Source of the DNA: an uncultured cyanobacterium
GTDB lineage: Bacteria > Cyanobacteriota > Cyanobacteriia > PCC-6307 > Cyanobiaceae
NCBI GenBank assembly: GCA_903934745.1
Contig: CAIZOZ010000364.1
Location: 1 to 41,709 of the forward strand
DNA length: 41,709 nt
Direction of reading: 5' to 3'
The position numbers were made by a program, and so were the translations under genes. The notes under the pieces were generated by a model. The model did no database searches. It was not told the origin of the DNA and saw nothing but the letters and a program-made list of their open reading frames with translations. Positions 18,653 through 26,152 of the stretch are shown one piece after another (the first letter of the stretch is position 1; the number at the start of each line of letters is the position of its first letter).

Positions 18653-19414
18653 TCAAGCCACAGGAAGGCTGACGGGATCCTGCAGCCGTTCGGGACCGAT
18701 CGCCTGCAGGGCTTCGGCCAGATCGAGGCGGCCGTCGTAGAGGGCGCGGCCGACAATCACCCCCTCCACCCCCAGGGGGGCCAGGCTCAACAGCGAGAGC
18801 AGGTCGGCCAGATCGCCGATGCCACCTGAGGCAATCACCGGGATCGAGCTGGCCTCAGCCATCGTGCGCAGGAACGCCAGATTCGGACCGGCCAGAGTGC
18901 CGTCGGTGGCGATATCGGTGGTGATCAGGGCGGCGACCGCCGAGCCTTCGAGGCTGCTGGCCAAGGCGCTGGCTTCCACCGTGCTGGCCTCGATCCAGCC
19001 CCGGGTTGCCACCCGGCCATCCTTGGCATCGATGCCCACCACAATGCGGCCGCGATGGCGGTCGGCCAGTTCGCGCACCAGCTCCGGCTGTTCCACCGCC
19101 ACCGTGCCGAGAATCACCCGATCCAGTCCGTAGGCCAACAGGGCTTCGGCCCGTTCAGCGCTGCGCACGCCACCGCCGAGCTGGACGGGAATCGAAAGAG
19201 CTGCAGTGATGGCTCGCACCACCCGATCATTGATCGGCTGTCCGGTGCGGGCGCCATCGAGATCCACCAGATGCAGCCGCTGGGCCCCCTGCCGCTGCCA
19301 CTCCAGGGCCTGGGCGATCGGATCATCGCTGAAGCGGGTCACCTGGCCGTAATCCCCCTGATGCAACCGGACGCACTGTCCGTCGAGCAGATCGATGGCA
19401 GGGATGACTTGCAT
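18653..19414 (-). CDS. hisA: ProFAR isomerase of histidine synthesis
   Basis: Isomerises N'-formimino-ProFAR to PRFAR, step 4 of histidine synthesis. A 253-residue TIM barrel. Seen: VIPAIDLLDGQCVRL (first catalytic Asp), HLVDLDGAR, VQLGGGVRS (phosphate site), VVGIDAKDG, TDIATDGTLAGPN (second catalytic Asp) and ASGGIGDLADL. It is divergently transcribed from the CSP41-like gene at 19537; the 122-base gap must hold both promoters, but no clear -10/-35 could be picked out. Confidence 0.97.
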   Translation of the reverse strand: MQVIPAIDLLDGQCVRLHQGDYGQVTRFSDDPIAQALEWQRQGAQRLHLVDLDGARTGQPINDRVVRAITAALSIPVQLGGGVRSAERAEALLAYGLDRVILGTVAVEQPELVRELADRHRGRIVVGIDAKDGRVATRGWIEASTVEASALASSLEGSAVAALITTDIATDGTLAGPNLAFLRTMAEASSIPVIASGGIGDLADLLSLLSLAPLGVEGVIVGRALYDGRLDLAEALQAIGPERLQDPVSLPVA

Positions 19415-19536
19415 ACGGCTCGCGGTGCACTGGCCCCATCATCAACCGTGCCCGTTGGCCCAGCGGATCGCCAACGTGGCCGGCGCGAGCGGCCCGCCCG
19501 AGCGTTTGAATGGCCAGGCATGGTTGGGGCTGGCTG

Positions 19537-20457
19537 ATGAAAATCCTGGTGATGGGCGGCACCCGCTTTGTCGGCCGACCCCTGGTGGCCCATCTGCTCG
19601 CAGCGGGTCACACGCTCACCCTGTTCACCCGCGGTCGCCAACCGCTGCCTGCAGGGGTGGAACATCTGGCCGGGGATCGCAGCAGCGAGGCGGGGCTCCT
19701 GGCCCTGGAGGGCCGGCGGTTCGATGTGATCGTCGACAGTTCCGGGCGCAGTCTTGACGACAGCCGGCGGGTGATCGAGCGCACCGGTGCCCCCAGCCAT
19801 CGCTTTGTTTACGTGAGTTCTGCCGGTGTCTATGCCGACAGTGAACTCTGGCCATTGGATGAAGAATCGCCGCTTGATCCGGCCAGTCGTCATGCCGGCA
19901 AAGCTGAAACCGAGGCCTGGTTACGGCAGCAGGCCATCCCGTTCACCAGCTTCCGACCCACCTACATCGTCGGCCCGGGCAATTACAACCCGGTCGAGAG
20001 CTGGTTCTTCGATCGCATCGTCCATGGCCGTCCCGTGCCCTTGCCCGGCGATGGCAGCACGATCACCCAGCTGGGCCATGTGGCCGATCTGGCAGCGGCC
20101 ATGGCCCGCTGCATCGAAGTGGAGGCCGCGACCAACCGGATCTACAACTGCAGTGGTGCCAAAGGAGTGACCTTCCATGGTCTGGTGAACGCCGCGGCCA
20201 GGGCCTGCGGCAAGGATCCCAGCCGTGTGGAGATTCGCTTCTTTGATCCGGCCGACCTCGATAAAAAAGCCCGCAAAGCCTTCCCCTTGCGGCTGGCCCA
20301 TTTCCTCACCGATATCCAGCGGCTGCGCCGGGAGCTGGCCTGGGAACCGGCCTTCGACCTCGAAGCCACCCTGAGCGACAGCTTTCAGCACGATTACAAC
20401 CTGCAACCGCCAACCCAGCCGGATTTCAGCGCCGACGCCGCCCTGTTGGCCCGCTGA
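19537..20457 (+). CDS. NAD(P)-binding extended-SDR protein, CSP41-like
   Basis: 306 residues from the ATG at 19537. Rossmann motif MKILVMGGTRFVGRPL, then DVIVDSSGR, FVYVSSAGVY, and SFRPTYIVGPGNYN. The usual catalytic YxxxK is absent (RHAGKAETEAWL at that position). This is as in the chloroplast stem-loop-binding proteins CSP41a/b, whose cyanobacterial relatives share this order of motifs. A role in RNA binding or ribosome upkeep is therefore more likely than sugar epimerisation; that is inference from the family. It stands alone, between hisA and the convergent phosphatidyltransferase gene. Confidence 0.88.
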   Translation: MKILVMGGTRFVGRPLVAHLLAAGHTLTLFTRGRQPLPAGVEHLAGDRSSEAGLLALEGRRFDVIVDSSGRSLDDSRRVIERTGAPSHRFVYVSSAGVYADSELWPLDEESPLDPASRHAGKAETEAWLRQQAIPFTSFRPTYIVGPGNYNPVESWFFDRIVHGRPVPLPGDGSTITQLGHVADLAAAMARCIEVEAATNRIYNCSGAKGVTFHGLVNAAARACGKDPSRVEIRFFDPADLDKKARKAFPLRLAHFLTDIQRLRRELAWEPAFDLEATLSDSFQHDYNLQPPTQPDFSADAALLAR

Positions 20458-20523
20458 GCCGGCAGGGAGCCTGACGGCTCAGCGTGGTCGTTGTCGATGG
20501 TCACGGCCACCGGTTCGCGCCGT

Positions 20524-21174
20524 TCAGCTGCCGTTGTCCCGCCTGCCCTGCTGCAGGTAGCCAAGGGCTGAGCTGAGGGCCAGGAGCAGCGAGGGCCAGA
20601 ACAGCCACCAGCCGATCGCCCGCAGCAGCAGCGGCAGCTCGAAGCCCGCTGCACCGAAGCCGCCCGCCAGGGTCCAGTCGGCCGGCCAGAGCAGCAACAG
20701 CAACGCCAGGAACTGCAGGATCGTTTTGGCCTTGCCTCCCCAAGAGGCGGGCCCACCACTGCCCTGGCCGGCGCGCCAGCCCGAGATCAACAGTTCCCGC
20801 GCCAGCAGCAGCCAGATCGCCCAAAGCGGCAGGGCCCGCTCAGCGGCCAGCCAGAGCAGGGGGGCCGTCACCAGGATTTTGTCGGTGAGCGGATCGAGCC
20901 GCGCACCCCACACCGAACCGCCGCCACTGCGGCGGGCCAGGGCCCCATCGGCGGCATCGCTGAGCCCGCCCAGGAGCAACAGCACCCAGGCCAGAGCCTG
21001 ATGGCCGCCGGCCAGGGCCAGCAGCAGCGGCAGCCCCAGCAGCGCCCGGCTGATGGTGAGCAGATCGGCGAGGCGGCGCAGCTGGGGCTCCTGGAGACAG
21101 ATCGAGCCATTCTCACTGCTCAAGGCACGAGCAAATCGCGATCTCCAGCCGGCGCCGCAGCAGAATGCCCCCAT
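20524..21174 (-). CDS. pgsA: CDP-alcohol phosphatidyltransferase (PgsA-type)
   Basis: Membrane enzyme that transfers a phosphatidyl group from CDP-diacylglycerol, in the PgsA case to glycerol-3-phosphate. The CDP-alcohol signature DG(x)2AR(x)8G(x)3D(x)3D is complete: DGALARRSGGGSVWGARLDPLTD. It has four to six membrane helices (LGLPLLLALAG, LAWVLLLLGGL, LLWLAAERALPLWAIWLLL, ILQFLALLLLLWP, LLLALSSALG). The only in-frame ATG is at 21174, just 14 bases from the divergent CBS gene start; a TTG at 21123 would leave room for a promoter and fits the family better. Whether it is the glycerophosphate enzyme or another branch of the family cannot be proved here. Confidence 0.85.
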   Translation of the reverse strand: MGAFCCGAGWRSRFARALSSENGSICLQEPQLRRLADLLTISRALLGLPLLLALAGGHQALAWVLLLLGGLSDAADGALARRSGGGSVWGARLDPLTDKILVTAPLLWLAAERALPLWAIWLLLARELLISGWRAGQGSGGPASWGGKAKTILQFLALLLLLWPADWTLAGGFGAAGFELPLLLRAIGWWLFWPSLLLALSSALGYLQQGRRDNGS

Positions 21175-21188
21175 CCGGAAAATCCCGC

Positions 21189-21656
21189 ATGGTTGTCGAG
21201 CGCTCCGTTGCAGAGGTGATGAGCAGCCCCGTGCTGCAGGTGCGGCGCGATACGCCCCTCCAGGAGGCGGTGCAATTGATGAGCGACCATCACGTTTCCG
21301 GCCTGCCGGTGCTGGCCGAAACCGGTGAGCTGGTGGGCGAACTCACCGAAAAGGATCTGATGGTGAGGGAGAGCGGTTTCGATGCCGGCCCCTACGTGAT
21401 GCTGCTCGATGCCGTGATCTATCTGCGCAATCCGCTGCAGTGGGATCGGCAGGTGCATCAGGTGCTGGGCAATCTTGTCGGTGATGTGATGGGCACCCAT
21501 CCCCACAGCTGCAGCCAGCAGACCAGCCTGCCCGCTGCCGCCCGCCAGCTGCATGAAAACGGCATCCAGCGCCTGTTTGTACTCAATGAGGCCGGCCAAC
21601 TCGCGGGCGTGCTCACCCGCGGCGATGTGGTGCGGGCCCTGGCCGCCGAGGCCTGA
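21189..21656 (+). CDS. CBS-domain pair protein
   Basis: 155 residues made only of two CBS domains: VAEVMSSPVLQVRRDTPLQEAV ... HHVSGLPVLAETGELVGELTEKDL, and VGDVMGTHPHSC ... ARQLHENGIQRLFVLNEAGQLAGVLTRGDVV. Such stand-alone pairs bind adenine nucleotides and regulate partner enzymes or channels. A 40-residue spacer lies between the domains (RESGFDAGPYVMLLDAVIYLRNPLQW), as in the cyanobacterial and plastid CBSX-like group. The ATG at 21189 is chosen because conserved sequence starts there. Divergent from the phosphatidyltransferase gene. Confidence 0.92.
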   Translation: MVVERSVAEVMSSPVLQVRRDTPLQEAVQLMSDHHVSGLPVLAETGELVGELTEKDLMVRESGFDAGPYVMLLDAVIYLRNPLQWDRQVHQVLGNLVGDVMGTHPHSCSQQTSLPAAARQLHENGIQRLFVLNEAGQLAGVLTRGDVVRALAAEA

Positions 21657-21677
21657 CCCAGGCGCCGCACTCGGGGC

Positions 21678-22448
21678 TCAAGCCTCGTGCCTGGCAGTTG
21701 CGGCGATCGTTTTGGCTGCTGTTCTGGCTGGGGTTCTGGCCGCTGGCCAGGCGACGATGGCGTCCTCGGCCACAACCCAGAGCTCGGCGGGCTGCGGGTA
21801 GGCATGGCCGCCCGTGAGGCGGCCGAAGGAGGGCAGCACCAACTGCTGGCGGCGCCGATCCAGGGCGAAGCAAGGCAAGCGCAGGCGATCACCGCCGCCA
21901 GCGAGCTGCACCACCGGATGCAAATGGCCACAGACATTGAGCAGGCCCGGGCGGGGATCGGGAGCATGGCTGAGCCAGAGGGGGCCGCTCGCCTGGGCTG
22001 GCTCCTGGGGCAGGCCCTCATGCCACTGACCACGGTCGTGGTTGCCACCGATCAACCGCAGGGGACAGCCAAGCAACGCCGGCAATGCCGCCAGCTTCTG
22101 CCGCAGGCTGCCGGTGAGACCCAGGCGGTCGTGGACCAGATCACCGAGCACGATCACCTGCTGCGGTCGCCACTGGTGGGCAAGCTCCAGCAGAGCATTA
22201 AGGGTTTGGGCGTCGCCGTCACTGGGCAGGGGAATGCCGTGAGCCTGGAAACTTTCGGCCTTGCCCAAATGCAGATCTGCCAGTAGCAGCAAGGACTGGG
22301 CTGGATCCCAGAGGGCCCGGGCGGCCAGCAGCTCCAGTCGATGGCCTTGCCAGACCAAGGCCGCCCGACTGGCGGGCGCGGAGCCTGGGGGTAGGGCCGA
22401 AGACTCGTTGGCAGGCTCTGGGGAAGGCTGCGTGACAGCAGGGGCCAT
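21678..22448 (-). CDS. pdeM: Ligase-associated DNA damage response endonuclease/phosphoesterase PdeM
   Basis: 256 residues from the ATG at 22448. Calcineurin-like metallophosphoesterase with all metal motifs: LLLADLHLGKAESF, VIVLGDLVHDR, LIGGNHDRGQW, LSHAP and CGHLHP. The ADLHLGK/GNHDRG combination with this length is characteristic of the phosphoesterase that travels with bacterial ATP-dependent ligase, DEXH helicase and exonuclease genes; those three lie at 26153-31598 in this window. It is translationally coupled to the glutathione transferase gene (stop and start share a base, TGATG). The C-terminal Ala/Thr-rich tail is probably disordered. Confidence 0.87.
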   Translation of the reverse strand: MAPAVTQPSPEPANESSALPPGSAPASRAALVWQGHRLELLAARALWDPAQSLLLLADLHLGKAESFQAHGIPLPSDGDAQTLNALLELAHQWRPQQVIVLGDLVHDRLGLTGSLRQKLAALPALLGCPLRLIGGNHDRGQWHEGLPQEPAQASGPLWLSHAPDPRPGLLNVCGHLHPVVQLAGGGDRLRLPCFALDRRRQQLVLPSFGRLTGGHAYPQPAELWVVAEDAIVAWPAARTPARTAAKTIAATARHEA

Positions 22449-23062
22449 CAGCGCTGGCCCATCGCCAGCTGGTAGGCGGGCCGTTGCCGGGTGGCTTCGA
22501 TGCTGGCCTGCACGTGGGGGAAGGGGGCCAGATCCACCTGGGGGCAGAACAGGGGCAGGTAGGCCAGATAGGACTGGATGGCGCAATCGGCCGCTCCCCA
22601 GCCCGCCGCGGCGTCAGATCCGCAGCCGCCCAGCAGTGAAGGGCCAGCGCTGAGCAAGGAATCGAGGGTGGTCAGTTGCCGCTCCAGGTCCTCCGGTTTG
22701 GCGGCGGCCTGGATCAGGGCGGGCCCGAAACTGGCATTGGCGAACAACAGCCACTGCAGCGTCAACGAACGCCGAGCCGCACCAGCAGCCCCGACAAATT
22801 CCTGGCCGTGCTGTTCGGCCAGATGCTGGAGAATCGCGCCGCTTTCAAAGAGTTTCAGAGGCTCCCCATCCGGCCCGGCCAGGCTGTCGTCCACCAGGGC
22901 CGGCACTTTGCCGAAGGGATTCATCGCCAGGAAGGCTGGTTGCCGATGCTCGCCGGCGCCGAGATCGAGGCTGATCCACTGGTAGGCGATCCCCTTCTCC
23001 TCGAGATACCAGCGAACCATCGAGGCCCGACTGCGGGCGGCGCCATAGAGGGTCAGGCTCAT
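22448..23062 (-). CDS. Glutathione S-transferase family protein
   Basis: 204 residues. N-terminal thioredoxin-like domain: LTLYGAARSRASMVRWYLEEKGI, NPFGKVPALVDD and the glutathione-site LFESGAILQHLAEQ. The helical C-terminal domain contains ADCAIQSYLAYL. Typical theta/beta-like bacterial layout with a Ser-rich first turn in place of a catalytic Tyr. It probably acts on electrophiles or peroxides; substrate unknown. It precedes pdeM with a one-base overlap, and diverges from the iron-sulfur fusion gene across a 63-base gap. Confidence 0.93.
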   Translation of the reverse strand: MSLTLYGAARSRASMVRWYLEEKGIAYQWISLDLGAGEHRQPAFLAMNPFGKVPALVDDSLAGPDGEPLKLFESGAILQHLAEQHGQEFVGAAGAARRSLTLQWLLFANASFGPALIQAAAKPEDLERQLTTLDSLLSAGPSLLGGCGSDAAAGWGAADCAIQSYLAYLPLFCPQVDLAPFPHVQASIEATRQRPAYQLAMGQR

Positions 23063-23125
23063 CGTGAAGCTGGAACGGCCAACCCATCATCCACGGTCCA
23101 GAATCGAAGCAGCCGTGGACTTGTT

Positions 23126-25327
23126 GTGACATCGGCTTCCCAGGACTGCGGGCCGGCCCACGAGCAGCAGCTTGAGCCCTTGGTCGGGCCGCGCAGCGAG
23201 CCGGCGGCCGACTCGGCGGCCTGTCTGCTGCGCCTCGCCCCCCATCTGCTGGGCCGCGCCCGCCGCGGCATCGTCGGCAGCAGCCGCTATGCCCAGAACC
23301 TGCGGGAGTCGATTCGCCGGGCCGCCGCTGCCGTCGATGGCAGGGCGGTGCTGATCAGCGGTGAGCCCGGCCTGGAAAAAGACAACATCGCCGCCTTGAT
23401 CCATTTTGGTTCTTCAGCCCGGAAGCAGCTGCTGGTGCGCCTCAATGCCGCCCTGCTGCGGCCTGATGGCGCCGAATTATTCGCCAGCGGCGCCGGCGAG
23501 CTGTCCTTGCTGGCCTGTCTCGGAGCCGGCTCGCTGTTGATCGATCAGGTGGATCTGGCCCCGGCGGCGTTGCGACCGCTGCTGCTGCAACTGGCCCGCG
23601 ATGGCAGCTGGAGTGATCCGGATCAACCGGGCCGACGCTTTGTTTTCCCGGGGCGCGTCTTTTTCACGGCGGAGAAAGCGCTGCCGGATCTGGACGGCTG
23701 CTGCCAGCTGATTCGGGTGCCGCCGCTGCGGGTGCGCCGCCAGGACCTGGGGGAATGGCTGCGCTACGGCGTACGCCAGAAGGCCCTCAGCCTGGGCTGG
23801 AGCCGGCCACCCAGCGTCAGTGAGGAGCTGGTCAAGCGGCTGCAGACCTACGACTTCCCCGGCAATCTGCGCGAGTTGTCGCAGCTGATTGAGCGGGCCC
23901 TGCGGCAGTGCGGCGCCGGCCGTTATCCCGAGATGCTGCCCGACGACGTGTTCTGGACCGGCCGGCGCGGACCGCAACGGACCCGCTTCGACCTCTGGCG
24001 CTGGAAACCACAACTGCGCGACTGGATGCGCTCCCCCCGGCTCTGGAACGGCCTGCTGTTCGGCCTGGTGAGCTGGGTGTTCGTGCTGGTGAATCTCTGG
24101 CTCTGGCTCGGCCCCCAGGATCGCCAGCACAACGGCGCCCTGAATCTGTTTTGGGCCTGGTGGTGGCCGTTGATCCTGCTGGCCTATCCCCTGGTGGGCC
24201 GGCTCTGGTGTTCCTTTTGTCCGTTCATGGTGTGGGGCGAGATCAGCCAGCGGCTGGCGCGACGCCTGGGCTATCAGCCCCAGCGCTGGCCCCGCGGTGA
24301 AACCGATCGCTGGGCCGCGCCAGCCCTGGCCGCTGGTTTCGCCGCGATCCTGATCTGGGAGGAGCTGGGGGATCTGGTCAACACCGCCTGGCTGAGCAGC
24401 TGCCTGCTGCTGCTGATCACCGCCGGTGCGGTGATCGGTTCCCTGCGCTTCGAGAAACGCTTCTGGTGCCGGTATCTCTGCCCGATCGGCGGCATGAATG
24501 GGCTGTTCGCCAAGCTCGCGATCAGCGAACTGCGGGCCCAGGTGGGCACCTGCAGCGGCAGTTGCAGCAGTTACGCCTGCTTCAAGGGCGGGCCGGCAGC
24601 AGGGGAAGGGCTGGCCACGGAGGGTTGCCCGCTCGGCACCCATCCCGCCCATCTCGATGACAACCGCAACTGCGTGCTCTGTCTCACCTGTGCCCAGGCC
24701 TGTCCGCATCGCTCCGTGCAGTTGCGGCTGCGGCCGCCCGCCGCCGATCTGCAACGCGAGATGGCACCGCCGGCGGGGGAGGCGGGATTGATCCTGGTGC
24801 TAGCCGGTGGCCTCAGCCTGCAGCACTGGAACCGATTGCTGGGCTGGTTGCCCCTGGCGCCGGACTCCCTGCAGAGCGGTTTCCTGCTGCCGCGCCTGGC
24901 CTTCGCCATGCTGGCCCTGGCCCTGCCGGCGGTCCTATGGCTGCTGCTGCAGTGGACCGGACGGTGGCAAGACTGGCTCGGTCGTGCTGCGGCCGGCCGC
25001 GCCTGGCTGCTGCTTTACGCCCTGCTGCCGCTGCTCTGGGCGCTGATGCTGGCCCAGCACCTGCCGCTGGGCATGGCGGAAGCGGGGCAACTGCTGCCGG
25101 TGGCGCTCGCACCGCTGGGGTCCGGCTCGCTGCTGAACGGCTGGCAATGGAGTGCGGACGGTCATGTGATCGCCTTCTGCCAGAGCCTGGTGGTGGCGCT
25201 CGGGGTGCTCGCTTCGATCGTGCTGTTGCGCCGTCTGCTGCAACTCGAGTTCCGCCACTGGCTCTGGCTCAGTGGCTTGCCCCTGCTGCTGGGAGCCGGC
25301 GGGCGCTGGCTGGTGGCGGCGTTCTGA
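23126..25327 (+). CDS. Fusion: degenerate NtrC-type AAA+ domain + NapH/CcoG-like 4Fe-4S membrane protein
   Basis: 733 residues from the GTG at 23126. Residues about 45-260 follow the sigma-54-activator AAA+ fold: RYAQNLRESIRRAA, AVLISGEPGLEKDN (Walker A with one Gly replaced by Glu), LLIDQVDLAP (Walker B), and YDFPGNLRELSQLIERAL. The GAFTGA loop that contacts sigma-54 is missing, and there is no helix-turn-helix. Residues about 305-530 form a polyferredoxin-like membrane part: WCSFCPFMVWGE, WCRYLCPIGGMNGLF, CSGSCSSYAC, and a full ferredoxin motif CVLCLTCAQACPH. Four to five more membrane helices follow. Probably a membrane electron-transfer or redox-sensing protein. The much longer open frame upstream is the GST antisense. 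Confidence 0.85.
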   Translation: MTSASQDCGPAHEQQLEPLVGPRSEPAADSAACLLRLAPHLLGRARRGIVGSSRYAQNLRESIRRAAAAVDGRAVLISGEPGLEKDNIAALIHFGSSARKQLLVRLNAALLRPDGAELFASGAGELSLLACLGAGSLLIDQVDLAPAALRPLLLQLARDGSWSDPDQPGRRFVFPGRVFFTAEKALPDLDGCCQLIRVPPLRVRRQDLGEWLRYGVRQKALSLGWSRPPSVSEELVKRLQTYDFPGNLRELSQLIERALRQCGAGRYPEMLPDDVFWTGRRGPQRTRFDLWRWKPQLRDWMRSPRLWNGLLFGLVSWVFVLVNLWLWLGPQDRQHNGALNLFWAWWWPLILLAYPLVGRLWCSFCPFMVWGEISQRLARRLGYQPQRWPRGETDRWAAPALAAGFAAILIWEELGDLVNTAWLSSCLLLLITAGAVIGSLRFEKRFWCRYLCPIGGMNGLFAKLAISELRAQVGTCSGSCSSYACFKGGPAAGEGLATEGCPLGTHPAHLDDNRNCVLCLTCAQACPHRSVQLRLRPPAADLQREMAPPAGEAGLILVLAGGLSLQHWNRLLGWLPLAPDSLQSGFLLPRLAFAMLALALPAVLWLLLQWTGRWQDWLGRAAAGRAWLLLYALLPLLWALMLAQHLPLGMAEAGQLLPVALAPLGSGSLLNGWQWSADGHVIAFCQSLVVALGVLASIVLLRRLLQLEFRHWLWLSGLPLLLGAGGRWLVAAF

Positions 25328-25370
25328 GGCGAAAAGGGGGCACCGCGGCGGCGGTCTCAACGGGCGCGGC

Positions 25371-26024
25371 TCAACGGGCGTTGTCGCAGGCCCGCTGCAG
25401 ATCGCTTGCGGCGTAGAGAGCCACGGGGGCTTGCGGGGGGCTCTGCTGCAGGCGCTGCAGCTTGGTGAGGTAGTGGGCGGCGCCGATCTGGTTGCCGAGC
25501 TCAATGCGGCTGACGCCCTGGCTGCGCTGCCAACGGTTGCAGGCGGCCAGGCCGGTGTCCGCCCGCAGGCTGGCCGGGGCCAGCGCCCCAAGCAGGGCAC
25601 TCAGCAGGAGCAGCAGGGCTGGCCAGCACCCGGCCGCCAGCCTCGGCCCATGCCGCACCTGGTGGGGCTGGCCGAGATAGACCCAGGCCAAGCGGCCATC
25701 GAGCAGCACCAAGCGCTGGCGCTGGTAGAGCCGCGGCACCCCTTCGAGCCGATCCAGCCGCTCCAGGGTTTCGGCCTCAACGGCAAACAGTTCGCCCGAC
25801 ACCGGAACCGTCTCGGGATCCGTTGCAGATCCTGTCTCGGACGGGGCCGCGGCGATGGCCATCGGGAAGGGACCGAGGTCATGAAGGCTGAGCCCAGGGG
25901 CCTGGGCTTCCCCTTCAAAGCGCGCCGTGGCGAGCAGGTGGTGATTGGACTGGCCGCGCTTGAGGCTGCCGTAGACGAACACCAGATCCAGGGTTGGAGC
26001 TCCGCGGCCAGGGTGCTCCTCCAT
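25371..26024 (-). CDS. Gamma-glutamylcyclotransferase-like protein with membrane tail
   Basis: 217 residues from the ATG at 26024. The first 120 residues are a GGCT/AIG2-like domain: LVFVYGSLKRGQSNHHLL (the YGSL substrate loop), PVSGELFAVEAETLERLDRLEG (catalytic Glu position) and YQRQRLVLLDGRLAWVYLG. A hydrophobic helix (WPALLLLLSALLGALAP) follows, then a 60-residue extra domain with two Cys (AACNRWQRSQ; LQRACDNAR). The catalytic half may cleave gamma-glutamyl compounds; the tail anchors it to a membrane. Longer open frames upstream would be antisense to the small ORF at 26050, so the ATG at 26024 is preferred. Confidence 0.82.
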   Translation of the reverse strand: MEEHPGRGAPTLDLVFVYGSLKRGQSNHHLLATARFEGEAQAPGLSLHDLGPFPMAIAAAPSETGSATDPETVPVSGELFAVEAETLERLDRLEGVPRLYQRQRLVLLDGRLAWVYLGQPHQVRHGPRLAAGCWPALLLLLSALLGALAPASLRADTGLAACNRWQRSQGVSRIELGNQIGAAHYLTKLQRLQQSPPQAPVALYAASDLQRACDNAR

Positions 26025-26049
26025 AATCCCGTGCTGATGAGGCCCCGAG

Positions 26050-26133
26050 ATGACCATTGCCCTGTTGATCGCCCTCGCTGTTTCGATGGGGCTGATGGTG
26101 ACGATCGTGCGCCGGCTCGAGAAAGCCTCCTGA
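26050..26133 (+). CDS. Possible 27-residue single-pass membrane peptide
   Basis: Short ORF MTIALLIALAVSMGLMVTIV then RRLEKAS. One uncharged hydrophobic helix of about 20 residues is capped by a basic/charged C-terminus, the shape of a small photosystem or cytochrome b6f subunit. I do not recognise it as any of the named ones. A GAGG sits seven bases before the ATG. It occupies the gap between the gamma-glutamylcyclotransferase start (26024, opposite strand) and the helicase stop (26153, opposite strand). No terminator follows. Compositional chance cannot be excluded. Confidence 0.4.
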   Translation: MTIALLIALAVSMGLMVTIVRRLEKAS

Positions 26134-26152
26134 TCGTCCGGACCGCCCTGGC

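Noticed and set aside
22676-23125. A 150-residue N-terminal extension of the iron-sulfur fusion protein
   Set aside because: It is the antisense of the glutathione transferase gene; the GTG at 23126 lies in the intergenic gap.
23126-23905. A functional sigma-54-dependent transcription activator
   Set aside because: Damaged Walker A, no GAFTGA loop, no DNA-binding domain, and a membrane protein is attached.
23477-24754. A 425-residue minus-strand open frame opposite the iron-sulfur fusion gene
   Set aside because: Low-complexity translation, and the other strand carries ordered Cys and AAA+ motifs.
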